DNA of 64,000 nucleotides from Microbacter sp049976245 (GCA_049976245.1 JBMFIQ010000002.1:1-64000), one strand, 5' to 3'. Numbered from the stretch's first letter, positions 17,608 to 26,891 are shown. Numbers and translations are program-made. The notes: generated from the letters alone by a model not told the origin.

Positions 17608-18936
17608 ATGAAATCAATAAACAAACTATTCAGCATCATGTTGCTGATCATCGGCATCGGTGTTCACGCAACAGCCCAACAAAGGGACAGTTTGAAAAAT
17701 GAACGCATATCCATCCATGCACAAGCTACCATCATTGAACAATACAAACCGGCTTTTCATGTTCCATACAGTGGATTGAACAGTTTGAGTCCTACAACTG
17801 AAAGAGCAACATCCGTGACTTCCACATTATACTTTGGTGTAAGGCTTTGGGAAGGAGCCGGGTTCTTTATTGATCCTGAATTGGCAGGCGGAACGGGATT
17901 AAGTCAAGTGGTGGGAGTAGCCGACGCAACCAACGGAGAAACACCCCGCATTGCCAATCCTGCACCGGCCATATCGATTGCAAGACTTTTCTATCGACAA
18001 GTGATTGCCTTATCGAAACAACAAACCTATCAAGCAAGCGATCAAAATCAATTGGGAGGAACTCTTCCTGTCAGCTACATGGCTTTTACCGTTGGACAAA
18101 TCAGCATGGGTGATTATTTTGACGACAACAAATACAGCCACGATCCCAGAACACAGTTTATGACTTGGACTTTAATGGACGGCGGCGCTTGGGATTATGC
18201 CGCAAATACAAGAGGGTATGCGCCAAGTTTTGTAGTGGAATACATCACCCCTCACAATGAATGGCGCTATGCATTCTCTTTGTTGCCAAAAACGGCCAAC
18301 GGATTGGAAATGAATTGGGATATTGGGAAGTCGGCAGCTCAAACCGTTGAATACACGCATCGTTATGTTGTGAACAGACATGAAGGAGCCATTCGACTGT
18401 TGGGTTTTTTCAACAGAGCTCCCATGGGCAACTATATGGAAAGCATTGACATGGATCCAACGGCTCCAAACATTGAAAGCAGTCGCAAGAACGGGCGTAC
18501 AAAATATGGTTTTGTCATCAATGCAGAACAGGCATTGACCAATGATTTAGGCTGCTTCTTCAGAGGCAGTTGGAATGACGGAAAGAATGAAACATGGGCA
18601 TTTACGGAAGTAGATCACAGCATCAGCGCCGGACTCTCTTTGGATGGCGCTTCATGGCACCGAAACGGTGATCACATCGGCTTAGCTTATGTCACATCAG
18701 GTCTTTCGAAACCTCACAGAACCTATTTGGCTGATGGCGGCTATGGATTTATGTTGGGCGACGGAAAACTGAATTACGGATGGGAACATCTGACGGAGCT
18801 CTATTATTCGGCACAATTGATCAAGGAGAGGCTCTTTCTCACAGGCGCTTATCAATTGTTAATCAATCCCGGATACAATCGCGATCGGAAAGGTCCGGTA
18901 AATGTTTTTTCATTTCGCTTACATCTCGCCATTTGA
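17608..18936 (+). CDS. OprB-family carbohydrate porin
   Basis: A 442-residue outer-membrane protein with a signal peptide (LFSIMLLIIGIGVHATAQ) and a body of alternating beta strands rich in aromatic residues and Gly, ending in FSFRLHLAI, a typical barrel C-terminus. Segments such as FIDPELAGGTGLSQVVGVADA, TVGQISMGDYFDDNKYSHDPRTQF and RYAFSLLPKTANGLEMNWD follow the OprB pattern of carbohydrate-selective porins. OprB proteins let sugars such as glucose diffuse across the outer membrane; the substrate here is unknown. It is transcribed alone and converges on the S46 peptidase gene, with a terminator between them. Confidence 0.75.
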   Translation: MKSINKLFSIMLLIIGIGVHATAQQRDSLKNERISIHAQATIIEQYKPAFHVPYSGLNSLSPTTERATSVTSTLYFGVRLWEGAGFFIDPELAGGTGLSQVVGVADATNGETPRIANPAPAISIARLFYRQVIALSKQQTYQASDQNQLGGTLPVSYMAFTVGQISMGDYFDDNKYSHDPRTQFMTWTLMDGGAWDYAANTRGYAPSFVVEYITPHNEWRYAFSLLPKTANGLEMNWDIGKSAAQTVEYTHRYVVNRHEGAIRLLGFFNRAPMGNYMESIDMDPTAPNIESSRKNGRTKYGFVINAEQALTNDLGCFFRGSWNDGKNETWAFTEVDHSISAGLSLDGASWHRNGDHIGLAYVTSGLSKPHRTYLADGGYGFMLGDGKLNYGWEHLTELYYSAQLIKERLFLTGAYQLLINPGYNRDRKGPVNVFSFRLHLAI

Positions 18937-18982
18937 CAACGTTCAGTTGATTGGAGTAAACCACATTTCATGGCGTAGGAAC

Positions 18983-19022
18983 AAAAAAGCCACTGCATCG
19001 CTGGTTGGTGCAGTAGCTTTAA
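18983..19022. terminator. Hairpin terminator between porin and S46 peptidase genes
   Basis: AGCCACTGCA (18988-18997) pairs with TGCAGTAGCT (19009-19018) except for one position; six A residues precede it (six T on the minus strand) and TTTAATTGTTT follows on the plus strand. Confidence 0.65.
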
Positions 19023-19069
19023 TTGTTTCCAAAAAACGCTTTTGCTTCCTCTGGTTCGAATTCGACGAA

Positions 19070-21193
19070 TTATTCTACGGTGAGTTCGTTGATCAATCTT
19101 TTGGCACCTTCCACCTGATTCATAATGAACAAAATATAGCGAACATCCACATTGATGGTACGTTGCAGATCAGGATCAAACACGATGTCACCGCTCATAG
19201 CTTCCCAATTGCCGTCGAAAGCTAAGCCCAGCAGTTCGCCTTTCCCGTTAAAGATGGGGCTTCCAGAGTTTCCGCCCGTAATGTCATTGTTGCTAAGGAA
19301 ATCGACGTGCATATCGCCCGTTTTGTGGTCAAGATAAGGTCCAAAATTGTTTTCCTCAATGGCTTTTTTGAGTTCTGGAGCTACACAAAATTCAGGATTG
19401 CTTTCGTTTTCTTTTTGCAAAATGCCTTTCGTCGAAGAATAATAACGATAGCAAACAGCATCGGCAGGTTCATAGCCTCCTACGGTGCCGTAAGTCATGC
19501 GCATGGTAAAGTTGGCATCCGGATAAAGAGCTTTACCCTGTTCGGCAGCCATTTCCATGATGCCTTCTTCATACAATCGTTCCGCATCGTTCAGTTGATT
19601 GGCGTAAGTGTCGTAATCGCCTTGCTGAAGAGCGGTAAAAGTGTTGTGAACATCTTGTTCGAAAAGAAGTGCGGGATCATTTTTAAATTGTTTTTTGCCG
19701 CTTTGGATTTGGCGGGTAATTTTTGCCAAAGAACTAAATGCCGATTTGTCAAAAAGATAAGCTGTATATTTTTGGGTGTTGCCGTTGAATTTTTTGTCAA
19801 TCACGTTGTAAAAAGCAGGAAGATCCGCAACATTGACCGACTTCTTGTACAAATCGAGCAAAGCAGCCAAAGCAGCTTGATCGACTTGAGGATAATAATC
19901 TTTGTAAAGTTCGGAAAATTTCATCATCAGCGAATCTTTGGGAAGGTTCTTTTTAATCAATAGGTCTGCCTGATGAGCAATGAGGGGAAGTTCAGCTCCC
20001 GTGACAAAAGATTCCCGAAGGTAGTTCATGGCACGTTGTGCAGGAAATATCTTTTGATAATCTTCATGAATGGTGTTCAACACATTGCCGTATTTTTGTT
20101 GGCGTTCGGGATTGCTGTTCACCCAGTCAGTAAACTGTTTTTGTGCTTCTTCTTTTGCTTCCACAATATGAAGTTTGCCAATGGCATTGTTCATTCCGAT
20201 GCTGTTTTTCCAATAGTTCGCACTGCGGGCGAATTTGCTTGCATAAGCCAAGTTAATGGAGTCATTTTGATTCATAAACGACTTCCAAACATTTTGTTTC
20301 ACGCCGCGCACCTCAATCATGGCCATGTTGGCCGCATTCATTCGATTGATGACTCCCCACGAAGTCAAATATCGACTTGTACGTCCGGGATTGCCCAAAA
20401 TCATGGTAAAATCGCCCGGCTGATATCCTTTGTTGGAAATAACGGTAAATCGTTTAGGTGAATAAGGCACATTTTCTTTGGAATAAGCTGCAGGCCTGCC
20501 ATCGGGGGAACAATAGACGCGGAAAACCGAAAAATCGCCGGTGTGACGAGGCCACATCCAGTTGTCGGTTTCACCACCAAATTTTCCAACCGAAACCGGA
20601 GGCGCAAATACAAAACGAATGTCCTTGAAAGTCTCAAAAATAAAAAGATAATACTCATTTCCCGCAAAGAAAGGTTTAACCACGGCATCATAATCGGTGC
20701 CTTGCTGAGCTTCTTTGGCAATGGCTTGCTCAATGGAATCTTGTTTTTCCGTTCGAAGTTTGCCTGTCAAGCTATCAGGTAGCTGCGACAAAACACGATG
20801 GGTTACATCTTCTACTTTAACAAGAAATTTAACGGTAAGACCCGGTGAAGGAATCTCATCAGCCATTGTCTTGGCCGAAAAACCGTTTTTCAGGTAATTG
20901 TGATCCACTGAACTGGCTTTTTGAATGGCATCAAAGCCGCAATGATGATTGGTGAAAATCAATCCTTGGTTCGAAACCAACACACCAGAGCAACCTCCGC
21001 CAAAAACAATCACTGCATCTTTGAGGCTTGCATGTTGATCGCTGTAAATTTGATCGGCAGTCAGGGTGCACCCCATTCCCTGCATTTTTTGGATGTTCAG
21101 TTTTTGAATTAAAGGCAACATCCACATGCCTTCGTCGGCTTTTAACCCTGTGATGAATACAAGGAAAAGCATTAAAAGAAACGGTTTTCTCAT
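19070..21193 (-). CDS. S46 family dipeptidyl-peptidase (DPP7-like)
   Basis: A 707-residue exported serine peptidase with a signal peptide ending near residue 19 (FLVFITGLKA). It removes dipeptides from the N-termini of peptides in the periplasm. The catalytic His is in TNHHCG (residues 81-86), the Asp in the DNWMWPRHTGDFSVFRVY region, and the nucleophile is Ser643 in GGNSGSPIF. The S1-pocket position that is Arg in the Asp/Glu-specific DPP11 is Gly661 here (LAFDGNWEAMSGD), which points to DPP7-type preference for hydrophobic P1 residues. A -7 element TACTTTTG lies at 21277-21284. Confidence 0.92.
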   Translation of the reverse strand: MRKPFLLMLFLVFITGLKADEGMWMLPLIQKLNIQKMQGMGCTLTADQIYSDQHASLKDAVIVFGGGCSGVLVSNQGLIFTNHHCGFDAIQKASSVDHNYLKNGFSAKTMADEIPSPGLTVKFLVKVEDVTHRVLSQLPDSLTGKLRTEKQDSIEQAIAKEAQQGTDYDAVVKPFFAGNEYYLFIFETFKDIRFVFAPPVSVGKFGGETDNWMWPRHTGDFSVFRVYCSPDGRPAAYSKENVPYSPKRFTVISNKGYQPGDFTMILGNPGRTSRYLTSWGVINRMNAANMAMIEVRGVKQNVWKSFMNQNDSINLAYASKFARSANYWKNSIGMNNAIGKLHIVEAKEEAQKQFTDWVNSNPERQQKYGNVLNTIHEDYQKIFPAQRAMNYLRESFVTGAELPLIAHQADLLIKKNLPKDSLMMKFSELYKDYYPQVDQAALAALLDLYKKSVNVADLPAFYNVIDKKFNGNTQKYTAYLFDKSAFSSLAKITRQIQSGKKQFKNDPALLFEQDVHNTFTALQQGDYDTYANQLNDAERLYEEGIMEMAAEQGKALYPDANFTMRMTYGTVGGYEPADAVCYRYYSSTKGILQKENESNPEFCVAPELKKAIEENNFGPYLDHKTGDMHVDFLSNNDITGGNSGSPIFNGKGELLGLAFDGNWEAMSGDIVFDPDLQRTINVDVRYILFIMNQVEGAKRLINELTVE

Positions 21194-21657
21194 GGAAAAA
21201 ATGATTAAATGTTTTGACTGTCAATGCGTTTAAGGTTAAACGAATTGAATTTTACTGAAAATTGTACATTGAGGAACAAAAGTAATGAATAAATTGATAA
21301 CCACTGCGGTGGCTTTAATTTTTTTTCGAGTGATGAGGCACCCATCCGAATGATTGAAGCTGTAACAAGCACGAACCGGAGAAAATTGATGCTCATTCAT
21401 CCAAATATGATCTATTCAACTTTCTCAAGCTCTACAAAGTACCTGATGAAACGAATATCTTATGCATGAGAAGGTCAACCTCATCCGATGAGCCAAAAAA
21501 TAAGAATGAAGGCGTTAACAAATTGTCCTTGTTTGAGCGACGAAGAAGCGAGTTGGACAAGTTGAGCCTTCATCGCGACCATTTTTCGAGTGAGGCAGGC
21601 GAAGTCTTGACATTGATCCAACAGCAATGCGGCCAATTTTCACTTTCGAAAAATCAT
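21194..21657. other. Intergenic region, 464 bp
   Basis: Apart from the S46 -7 element no signal is seen. A plus-strand frame (21466-21741) and a minus-strand frame (21515-21763) overlap the end of the glycosyltransferase gene and look like chance frames. Confidence 0.4.
21277..21284 (-). promoter_or_regulatory. -7 element upstream of the S46 peptidase gene
   Basis: TACTTTTG on the minus strand, a perfect TAnnTTTG match 84 nt before the start codon; -33 box not recognisable. Confidence 0.35.
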
Positions 21658-22746
21658 TTAACGCCATTGCACCTGCGAACCTTTTCGGGACAGAATGAAT
21701 ACAACCAACACATAGAAAGGATAAATAAAAGCTACCGGTAAAAAATCGTACCATACAAACCAAACAGAAAAGAATGAGCGAAAGCGACGCAAAAAGAAAA
21801 AATCACCCAAACTTTTCAACACCCATGCTAACAATCCCATTTTCAGAAAAGCAGCATGAACTATTCCCATCGCTACAAACAACAAGGGGAACAAAGTAAA
21901 AAAAGCGGCTAATCCTGCTGAAATCAAAACTTCTCGATCGGAATATCCACTGCTTTTTGATGCCCAACGTATCCGCTGACGAAAAAATGCACTTACCGTT
22001 TCTTGGGGTTCAGTCGTGATCACAGCTTCCGACGATGAAGCATACACAATCTTTCCGTTCATATTTTTTACATGTTCCAATAAAAACATGTCGTCGCCCG
22101 AAACATAATTCATTTTCAAATCAACGTTGCCTTGAAGCCAAACAGCTTTGGAAAAAGCTAAATTGGCGCCATTACACAAAACCGGATGATGCATCATCGC
22201 CGAACAAGCCGTTACGGCTGAAAGACTCAAAAACTCAATGGCCTGCATTTTAGAAAAAAAAGCGTTATAGTTCAAACGCACAGGTGCAATGATCATCTCT
22301 GCACCGCTTTGTTGAAAAACAGCCACTAGGGTTTCAATCCATCTATTGCCCATCACACAATCAGCATCGGTACAAAGAACCCATTTCCCTTGAGCACGTT
22401 CAATGCCGATTTGCAAGGCTTGTTTCTTTCCAACATGTTCCGACAAAGACACTACAGTCCCAACAGCATGCCGTTCAATCAATGCTTTGGTATCATCCGT
22501 TGAAGCATCGTCAACAAAAATAAATTCAACCGTGGGATAGGTTTGTGTTTTCAATGCGTTGATTAAACGATCCACATGCAACACTTCATTGTGAAAACAA
22601 ACAACCACGGATACCAATGGGGTTGAATCAAAGCGTTTGACCGAAAATGAAGATTTGCTCCAATGCCTGACCATATTGATCAACAATGACCAATACAACA
22701 ACGAAACAACCAAAATAAAGACAAATGATGCAACAATCATATTCAC
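21658..22746 (-). CDS. Membrane glycosyltransferase, family 2
   Basis: A 362-residue GT2 enzyme anchored in the inner membrane: one N-terminal membrane segment, a cytosolic GT-A domain, and two to three C-terminal membrane segments. The domain shows VSVVVCFHNE, the nucleotide-binding FVDDASTDDT, the metal-binding DxD in CTDADCVMG, GANLAFSK, the catalytic-base region YVSGDDMFLLE, and RQRIRWASK, which fits the QxxRW motif of processive-type GT2 enzymes. Acceptor and sugar donor are unknown. It starts 93 nt after the stop of the radical-SAM-like gene on the same strand, so the two may be co-transcribed. Confidence 0.85.
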   Translation of the reverse strand: MNMIVASFVFILVVSLLYWSLLINMVRHWSKSSFSVKRFDSTPLVSVVVCFHNEVLHVDRLINALKTQTYPTVEFIFVDDASTDDTKALIERHAVGTVVSLSEHVGKKQALQIGIERAQGKWVLCTDADCVMGNRWIETLVAVFQQSGAEMIIAPVRLNYNAFFSKMQAIEFLSLSAVTACSAMMHHPVLCNGANLAFSKAVWLQGNVDLKMNYVSGDDMFLLEHVKNMNGKIVYASSSEAVITTEPQETVSAFFRQRIRWASKSSGYSDREVLISAGLAAFFTLFPLLFVAMGIVHAAFLKMGLLAWVLKSLGDFFFLRRFRSFFSVWFVWYDFLPVAFIYPFYVLVVFILSRKGSQVQWR

Positions 22747-22839
22747 AAAGTTACCAATAATTGCATCATCAAACTCTTTTTGGCGATTTTTAAGTTCTAC
22801 AAAGAGGATAAAACACGAAGAAAGTAACTCCTTTGCACA

Positions 22840-24123
22840 TTATTCATGAACGTTTCCCTCGTTCAAATAACGATCCAATCGTTGTTTGCAATAAAGTTCA
22901 ATGATTTGTTCGGGAGAAATATACCAGGGTGGCAATAAACATTCCATTTGATCATCAACGTCAACTTCTGTTGTTCGTTCAGCCGAAATACACTGTCCCA
23001 TGCAGACAGGCAAATGCTTACAAGAAAGACATCGGATGTTTTCAAAAAAAGGAATTTCATTTTCAGCCCTAACCGTCGTTTCATCCCAAAATACATTTCC
23101 ATGCGATGAAAGATATCCGTGTACAGAACTATCCAAAGTGGCTAAACATTTTGCTGCATCGCCGAATCCGTTCATAACAAAAGCATGACGTTTTTCTGCC
23201 ATGCACAATGATGGCAAAACACCGTTCCATTGCAAGTTATATCCATCACGGTTAAGGGCAAACAACATTTTTCCCCTTGTTTCTTGGTTGTGCAAGTGCT
23301 GCCATTCATCGTCGTGAACAAAAAAAGTGATTCGTTGTCGTTCTGATATTGGAATCATTGCATTTAAACCGGATAAAAGCGATGACAAAAAAGCATCATA
23401 GGCTGTTTCCTGAACGAAAAAAACAAAAAGCAGAGATGGAAATCGATCCATCACGACGCGAAGATGTCGAATCAAAGCATCTCGTTGTCTTTCAACCCAT
23501 TGAGGTTCAATGCTCAATGCCATGCGAATGGATTGTAAAGGCAAGCCATTGAAAAGTTTAATCAATCGATCTTCTTCAAACAATGCATTCGGCAAAGTTA
23601 AATGCAATGACAAATGAATCTTTTCTCGCTTGCAAAGTTGATCGGCAAACGACGAAAACGTTTTCATCACTTCATCATTTGTTGCATGCGTTGATTTTTC
23701 AATCCATTCCAATCTCAACTGTTTGATGGCATGATCATGAATATAACGTTCAAGATGAACTTTTAGCGATTCCATCACCGAATGTTGCTCAAGCACATCA
23801 CCTGGATGAAGAGAACCAACAAAACCACCGTCTAACGTAAGCATCAATTGATATGAGGCTTCATTCCTCAGCTCGCTATACTGTTCGCGAATCACTTCAA
23901 GCTCATCTTGACCGGCTTTAATCAACAGACCCGCATCCAGCATCGAGGCAAGAAAGGTGGGAGATTCCTGCTTACACTTTTCAGGCGTCTCCAAATAACT
24001 CTCCACCAAATCGTGAAGAAAATGAGGAATGGGAATCATTTTTTTGGTCACGCCATTGAAATAAATCCATTGATCACCAACCTGAAACCGATAGTTATAT
24101 CTGCTTTGCTTTAGTTCATCCAT
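22840..24123 (-). CDS. Degenerate radical-SAM/SPASM-like protein lacking the [4Fe-4S] cysteines
   Basis: A 427-residue cytosolic protein built like a SPASM peptide maturase. The N-terminus (residues 1-95; SRYNYRFQVGDQWIYFNG, then DELEVIREQYSELRNEAS) matches the leader part seen before the radical-SAM core. Where an active enzyme has CxxxCxxC, this one has TLDGGFVGSLHPGD at residues 96-109, aligning without gaps and replacing the three Cys by Gly99, Gly103 and His106. It cannot bind the usual SAM-cleaving cluster. The C-terminus keeps a SPASM-like set, CLSCKHLPVCMGQC plus a later Cys. It resembles the pseudo-radical-SAM partners known from Bacteroidales peptide-modification systems, but no active radical-SAM enzyme is in the window. 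It is probably co-transcribed with the 59-residue frame upstream. Confidence 0.75.
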   Translation of the reverse strand: MDELKQSRYNYRFQVGDQWIYFNGVTKKMIPIPHFLHDLVESYLETPEKCKQESPTFLASMLDAGLLIKAGQDELEVIREQYSELRNEASYQLMLTLDGGFVGSLHPGDVLEQHSVMESLKVHLERYIHDHAIKQLRLEWIEKSTHATNDEVMKTFSSFADQLCKREKIHLSLHLTLPNALFEEDRLIKLFNGLPLQSIRMALSIEPQWVERQRDALIRHLRVVMDRFPSLLFVFFVQETAYDAFLSSLLSGLNAMIPISERQRITFFVHDDEWQHLHNQETRGKMLFALNRDGYNLQWNGVLPSLCMAEKRHAFVMNGFGDAAKCLATLDSSVHGYLSSHGNVFWDETTVRAENEIPFFENIRCLSCKHLPVCMGQCISAERTTEVDVDDQMECLLPPWYISPEQIIELYCKQRLDRYLNEGNVHE

Positions 24124-24139
24124 TGTATTTTACTGTTTA

Positions 24140-24319
24140 TCATTTCACTAACTTTGAATGATCGATGTACGCTTTGGCTCGACAAGTCGGATACCAAAAA
24201 CAAATGCAGGGCAAAATAGCCCGATTCAGTTCATGTTGGCGAGAAGGAATATCAACTGCCAACACGGGAATTGTGTCCAACATGGCAATTGATGTTGATT
24301 GGGTAGATGTCGCTCTCAT
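24140..24319 (-). CDS. Candidate 59-residue Cys-containing precursor-like peptide
   Basis: A short frame ends 16 nt upstream of the degenerate radical-SAM-like gene on the same strand. It runs from the ATG at 24319, with an in-frame TAG two codons earlier, to TGA at 24140-24142. The N-terminal half is polar and then hydrophobic (TIPVLAVDIPSRQ, residues 16-28). The C-terminal part has three Cys in LPCICFWYPTCRAKAY (residues 36-51). Size, Cys-rich end and tight placement before a maturase-like gene fit a ribosomally made peptide precursor, but there is no double-Gly or other known leader motif and no family match that I recognise. It could be a chance frame. Confidence 0.35.
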   Translation of the reverse strand: MRATSTQSTSIAMLDTIPVLAVDIPSRQHELNRAILPCICFWYPTCRAKAYIDHSKLVK

Positions 24320-24822
24320 ACGCTAATTTTTATTTTAAACTCCAAAAATGTATGGAACTCGAATTTTAGAGTCTTGTCTCCTTTTTTGAATCTCAATGTT
24401 CATGCTCATTTCACACGTTTCTATTTAATTTTTCCTTCTAAAATTGTTGCCCCTCAGTCGTCAACTTAACCCAACTTTCAAACACTTCATTGAACCTCGA
24501 AGTTGCCCAAAAACTGAATTTTGTTTTCTTAAATGGCACATGACGCAACCATCATTTGGTAATCATCCTCCAAAAAAAATTGGAACTTGTCAACGTGATT
24601 TTTCTGCTCGTCAAAGTCAAAACATCAAGATTCAAAAATGATGCTTCCGAAAATATAAGTTTTAGCACGATTTAAGTCACTCAAATTTACTGAAAATTGA
24701 GCGAAAACTGCGATTTGAACGAAAATAAAGACTTTACAAGACGATTTTTAACCATTACATCATCTTGTTTTTCAAATTATTACCATAATAGGCAAAAGAA
24801 AAAACTTTACAGCGGCAAAAAT
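24320..24822. other. AT-rich intergenic region, 503 bp
   Basis: No supported gene. Minus-strand mini-frames of 24 codons (24335-24409) and 17 codons occur but have no features. Several A/T runs and no clear promoter consensus for the downstream cassette; TACATTTTTG near 24343-24352 is only an expanded version of the -7 element. Confidence 0.4.
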
Positions 24823-26457
24823 TTAGGAAATGGCAGCAGAATCGGAAGGAAATTGAATTAAAAATTGCTCTAAATTAACCTGACGTGGCAATGCCATGCG
24901 TTGACGAATACGATGACAACGCATGTGAAACGAAGTTATTTGAATGCCCAAAAAGCCAACAATGGTGGTATTCTCAAAACCGGCTCGTATCAAAGAACAG
25001 ATCAAAATGTCCGACGGAGTCAATTGGGGGTAGCGTTCTTTGAGTTTTACCGAAAACTGATCATACACTTCGTCGATGCTTTTCAACAAATCATCAATGC
25101 CTTCTTTCGACTTAATTTTACCGCTGTCGAAAAGATGCTGAAATTTAATGCCTATTTGTTCCGGCTTGTTCGTTGGAGTGGCATGCAATGACAAAATCTT
25201 TTCATACATTTCCAGCTTGTCTGCCATTGTTTTATGTAATTTTCGCTCTTTTTCGGCCAACGACACCTTATCGATCTCTAATTGCAATTTATGTTTTTTG
25301 TTTTGCAGACTTTTATTAACATAGAAATACAACAAAACAAACAGACTTAGCAAAACACTTAACACAATAATTCCAAGCCGCTGATTCTTAATGATCAACA
25401 ATTGATTTTGAGCATTTAAATGCTCAAATTGGTATTTTCGTTCCAAACCAATTAAACTTGTTTTAATGATGGACTGATTCAGCGAATCCGATTTAGAAAC
25501 ATATTGAACGGCATAAGTTTTTAATTGATCATATTCATGCAGCCAATAAGCAACATCAATAAGCTGTTCATAACAAGCCGTTTCCAGTCCACCGGTAGGA
25601 TGATGGCGCAATGCTTCCAACAAGGTCGTTTGAGCCAACGCATATCTTTTTTCATGCGCATAAACCATTCCCAGATTCATGTATTTCCCTGCATCATACG
25701 CATCATGCGACGTCTTTAATGAGGCAAGAAGCCACTGCTCGGCCTCCCGATCTTTTCCCTGATAAAATGCAGCCAATCCTTCAAAACGCAAAACGGTGGA
25801 CAACAAAACAGTGTCTCGCAAACGACGGGCATCTGCCTCTGCAAACTTGGCATAATATTTAGCGCTGTCCAATTGATGCAACGCCAAGAAGCTGCCGACA
25901 ATGTTTATTTCTGCAACTAAAAGATTCTTCTCGTCATTCATCGCTGAAAACACTGATTTTGATTTTTGATGTTCGATCAAACTAAGGCTGTCAAATCCTT
26001 GTTCATGCAATAAAATCCCTTTTTGCCAATAAATCAAGCCTAAAATACGTAAGTTCGCGCTTTGCTTGGCAAATCGTTCAGCTTTTAACCATGTTGACGC
26101 AGCGGCAGGATTGTGCAGATTTTTATTGATCAATCCCATTAAAAAAAGAGCTTCAGCCGCATGATAGTCATCATGTTTTTTTTCATAGTAACCAACCGCA
26201 AACAGGGCCAAAGAATCAGACATTCGACGTGGATCCAAATGCCAGGCAGCTTCATTGTAACACAGAGCATAACGGGCATAATCCGCTTGAGGTAAAGATT
26301 CGGGAGAAGTGATGGAAGCAAGCTGATGCATGGCCTGATCGGGATGCATCCGAACAAGCTTTTCAATGACATCCAGTTCATGCTCAATCCGTTGATCATA
26401 TCGTTGACAAGCGGTGAAAAGGGAAAACAACAGCAAAAGAAGGAAAAAACGCATCAT
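24823..26457 (-). CDS. TPR lipoprotein-type membrane regulator with C-terminal HTH
   Basis: About 544 residues. A lipoprotein-like signal (FFLLLLLFSLFTAC) is followed by TPR repeats over roughly 350 residues, a membrane segment (LGIIVLSVLLSLFVLLYFYV), a coiled-coil linker, and a LuxR-like helix-turn-helix at the end (LTPSDILICSLIRAGFENTT and following). This outside-sensor, membrane, DNA-binding layout is common in Bacteroidota and is thought to control nearby genes, though I know of no defined signal for this type. The frame is open to a Met at 26493, but the stretch before 26457 looks like leader: it resembles the bases just upstream of the amylase start at 50641. It is a paralogue of the gene at 27661-29142. 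Confidence 0.75.
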   Translation of the reverse strand: MMRFFLLLLLFSLFTACQRYDQRIEHELDVIEKLVRMHPDQAMHQLASITSPESLPQADYARYALCYNEAAWHLDPRRMSDSLALFAVGYYEKKHDDYHAAEALFLMGLINKNLHNPAAASTWLKAERFAKQSANLRILGLIYWQKGILLHEQGFDSLSLIEHQKSKSVFSAMNDEKNLLVAEINIVGSFLALHQLDSAKYYAKFAEADARRLRDTVLLSTVLRFEGLAAFYQGKDREAEQWLLASLKTSHDAYDAGKYMNLGMVYAHEKRYALAQTTLLEALRHHPTGGLETACYEQLIDVAYWLHEYDQLKTYAVQYVSKSDSLNQSIIKTSLIGLERKYQFEHLNAQNQLLIIKNQRLGIIVLSVLLSLFVLLYFYVNKSLQNKKHKLQLEIDKVSLAEKERKLHKTMADKLEMYEKILSLHATPTNKPEQIGIKFQHLFDSGKIKSKEGIDDLLKSIDEVYDQFSVKLKERYPQLTPSDILICSLIRAGFENTTIVGFLGIQITSFHMRCHRIRQRMALPRQVNLEQFLIQFPSDSAAIS

Positions 26458-26493
26458 TGAAAATTGATTCAGCGATAAAATGAATCGGTTCAT

Positions 26494-26891
26494 TCATCGA
26501 TTTAAAATTGTGTTCTGACGTCAGACGATTATTCCCTGACAGCGAATAAAGAGACAAAACAAAACGAAATCGTATCAGAGCGGATTCACGTCGATTCAAC
26601 GTTGTCCCATTCGATTTCAACATCAATGTTTCAAAGATAGCAATATCATCTCAAAAAAAAAGAGACTGCCTTAAAAAATCAAGACAGTCTCCCGTTCTAA
26701 TCCTAATGTTACTTGTTATTAACCACTTACCATTTCAACTCCACCACTCATCGATTCAAAAAAGAGACTTCAATGACTTTATACTCATCACAAAGGAAAC
26801 TCATTTTTCCTTCTCTTTAGTTGGCAATCAATTGGTTGCAAAGAACACCGGATTAATTTGTTCCCAACTTATCAATAAGCCTATTCATTCA
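26494..26891. other. Intergenic region, 398 bp, with terminator
   Basis: Contains the terminator at 26653-26691 that ends transcription of the DUF3244 gene. The 200 bp between that gene and the terminator hold only an 18-codon minus-strand frame preceded by AGAGAAGGAAAA, too short to support. Confidence 0.4.
26653..26691 (-). terminator. Rho-independent terminator
   Basis: On the minus strand GAGACTGTC and GGCAGTCTC form a hairpin (26662-26670 with 26683-26691, one non-Watson-Crick position), followed by eight T residues (complement of 26653-26660). Confidence 0.75.

Noticed and set aside
21466..21763. Opposed 91- and 82-codon frames at the end of the glycosyltransferase gene
   Set aside because: They overlap a well-supported gene and have no family features.
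24348..24361. 14-base sequence ATGTATGGAACTCG shared with 63718-63731, upstream of two different genes
   Set aside because: Several shared 14-mers are expected by chance in a 64-kb window, and distance to the gene starts differs.
24335..24409. 24-codon minus-strand frame upstream of the 59-residue peptide frame
   Set aside because: Too short, no Cys or leader motif, and no good ribosome binding site.
26692..26891. 18-codon minus-strand frame behind AGAGAAGGAAAA after the DUF3244 gene
   Set aside because: Too short to distinguish from 3' untranslated sequence.
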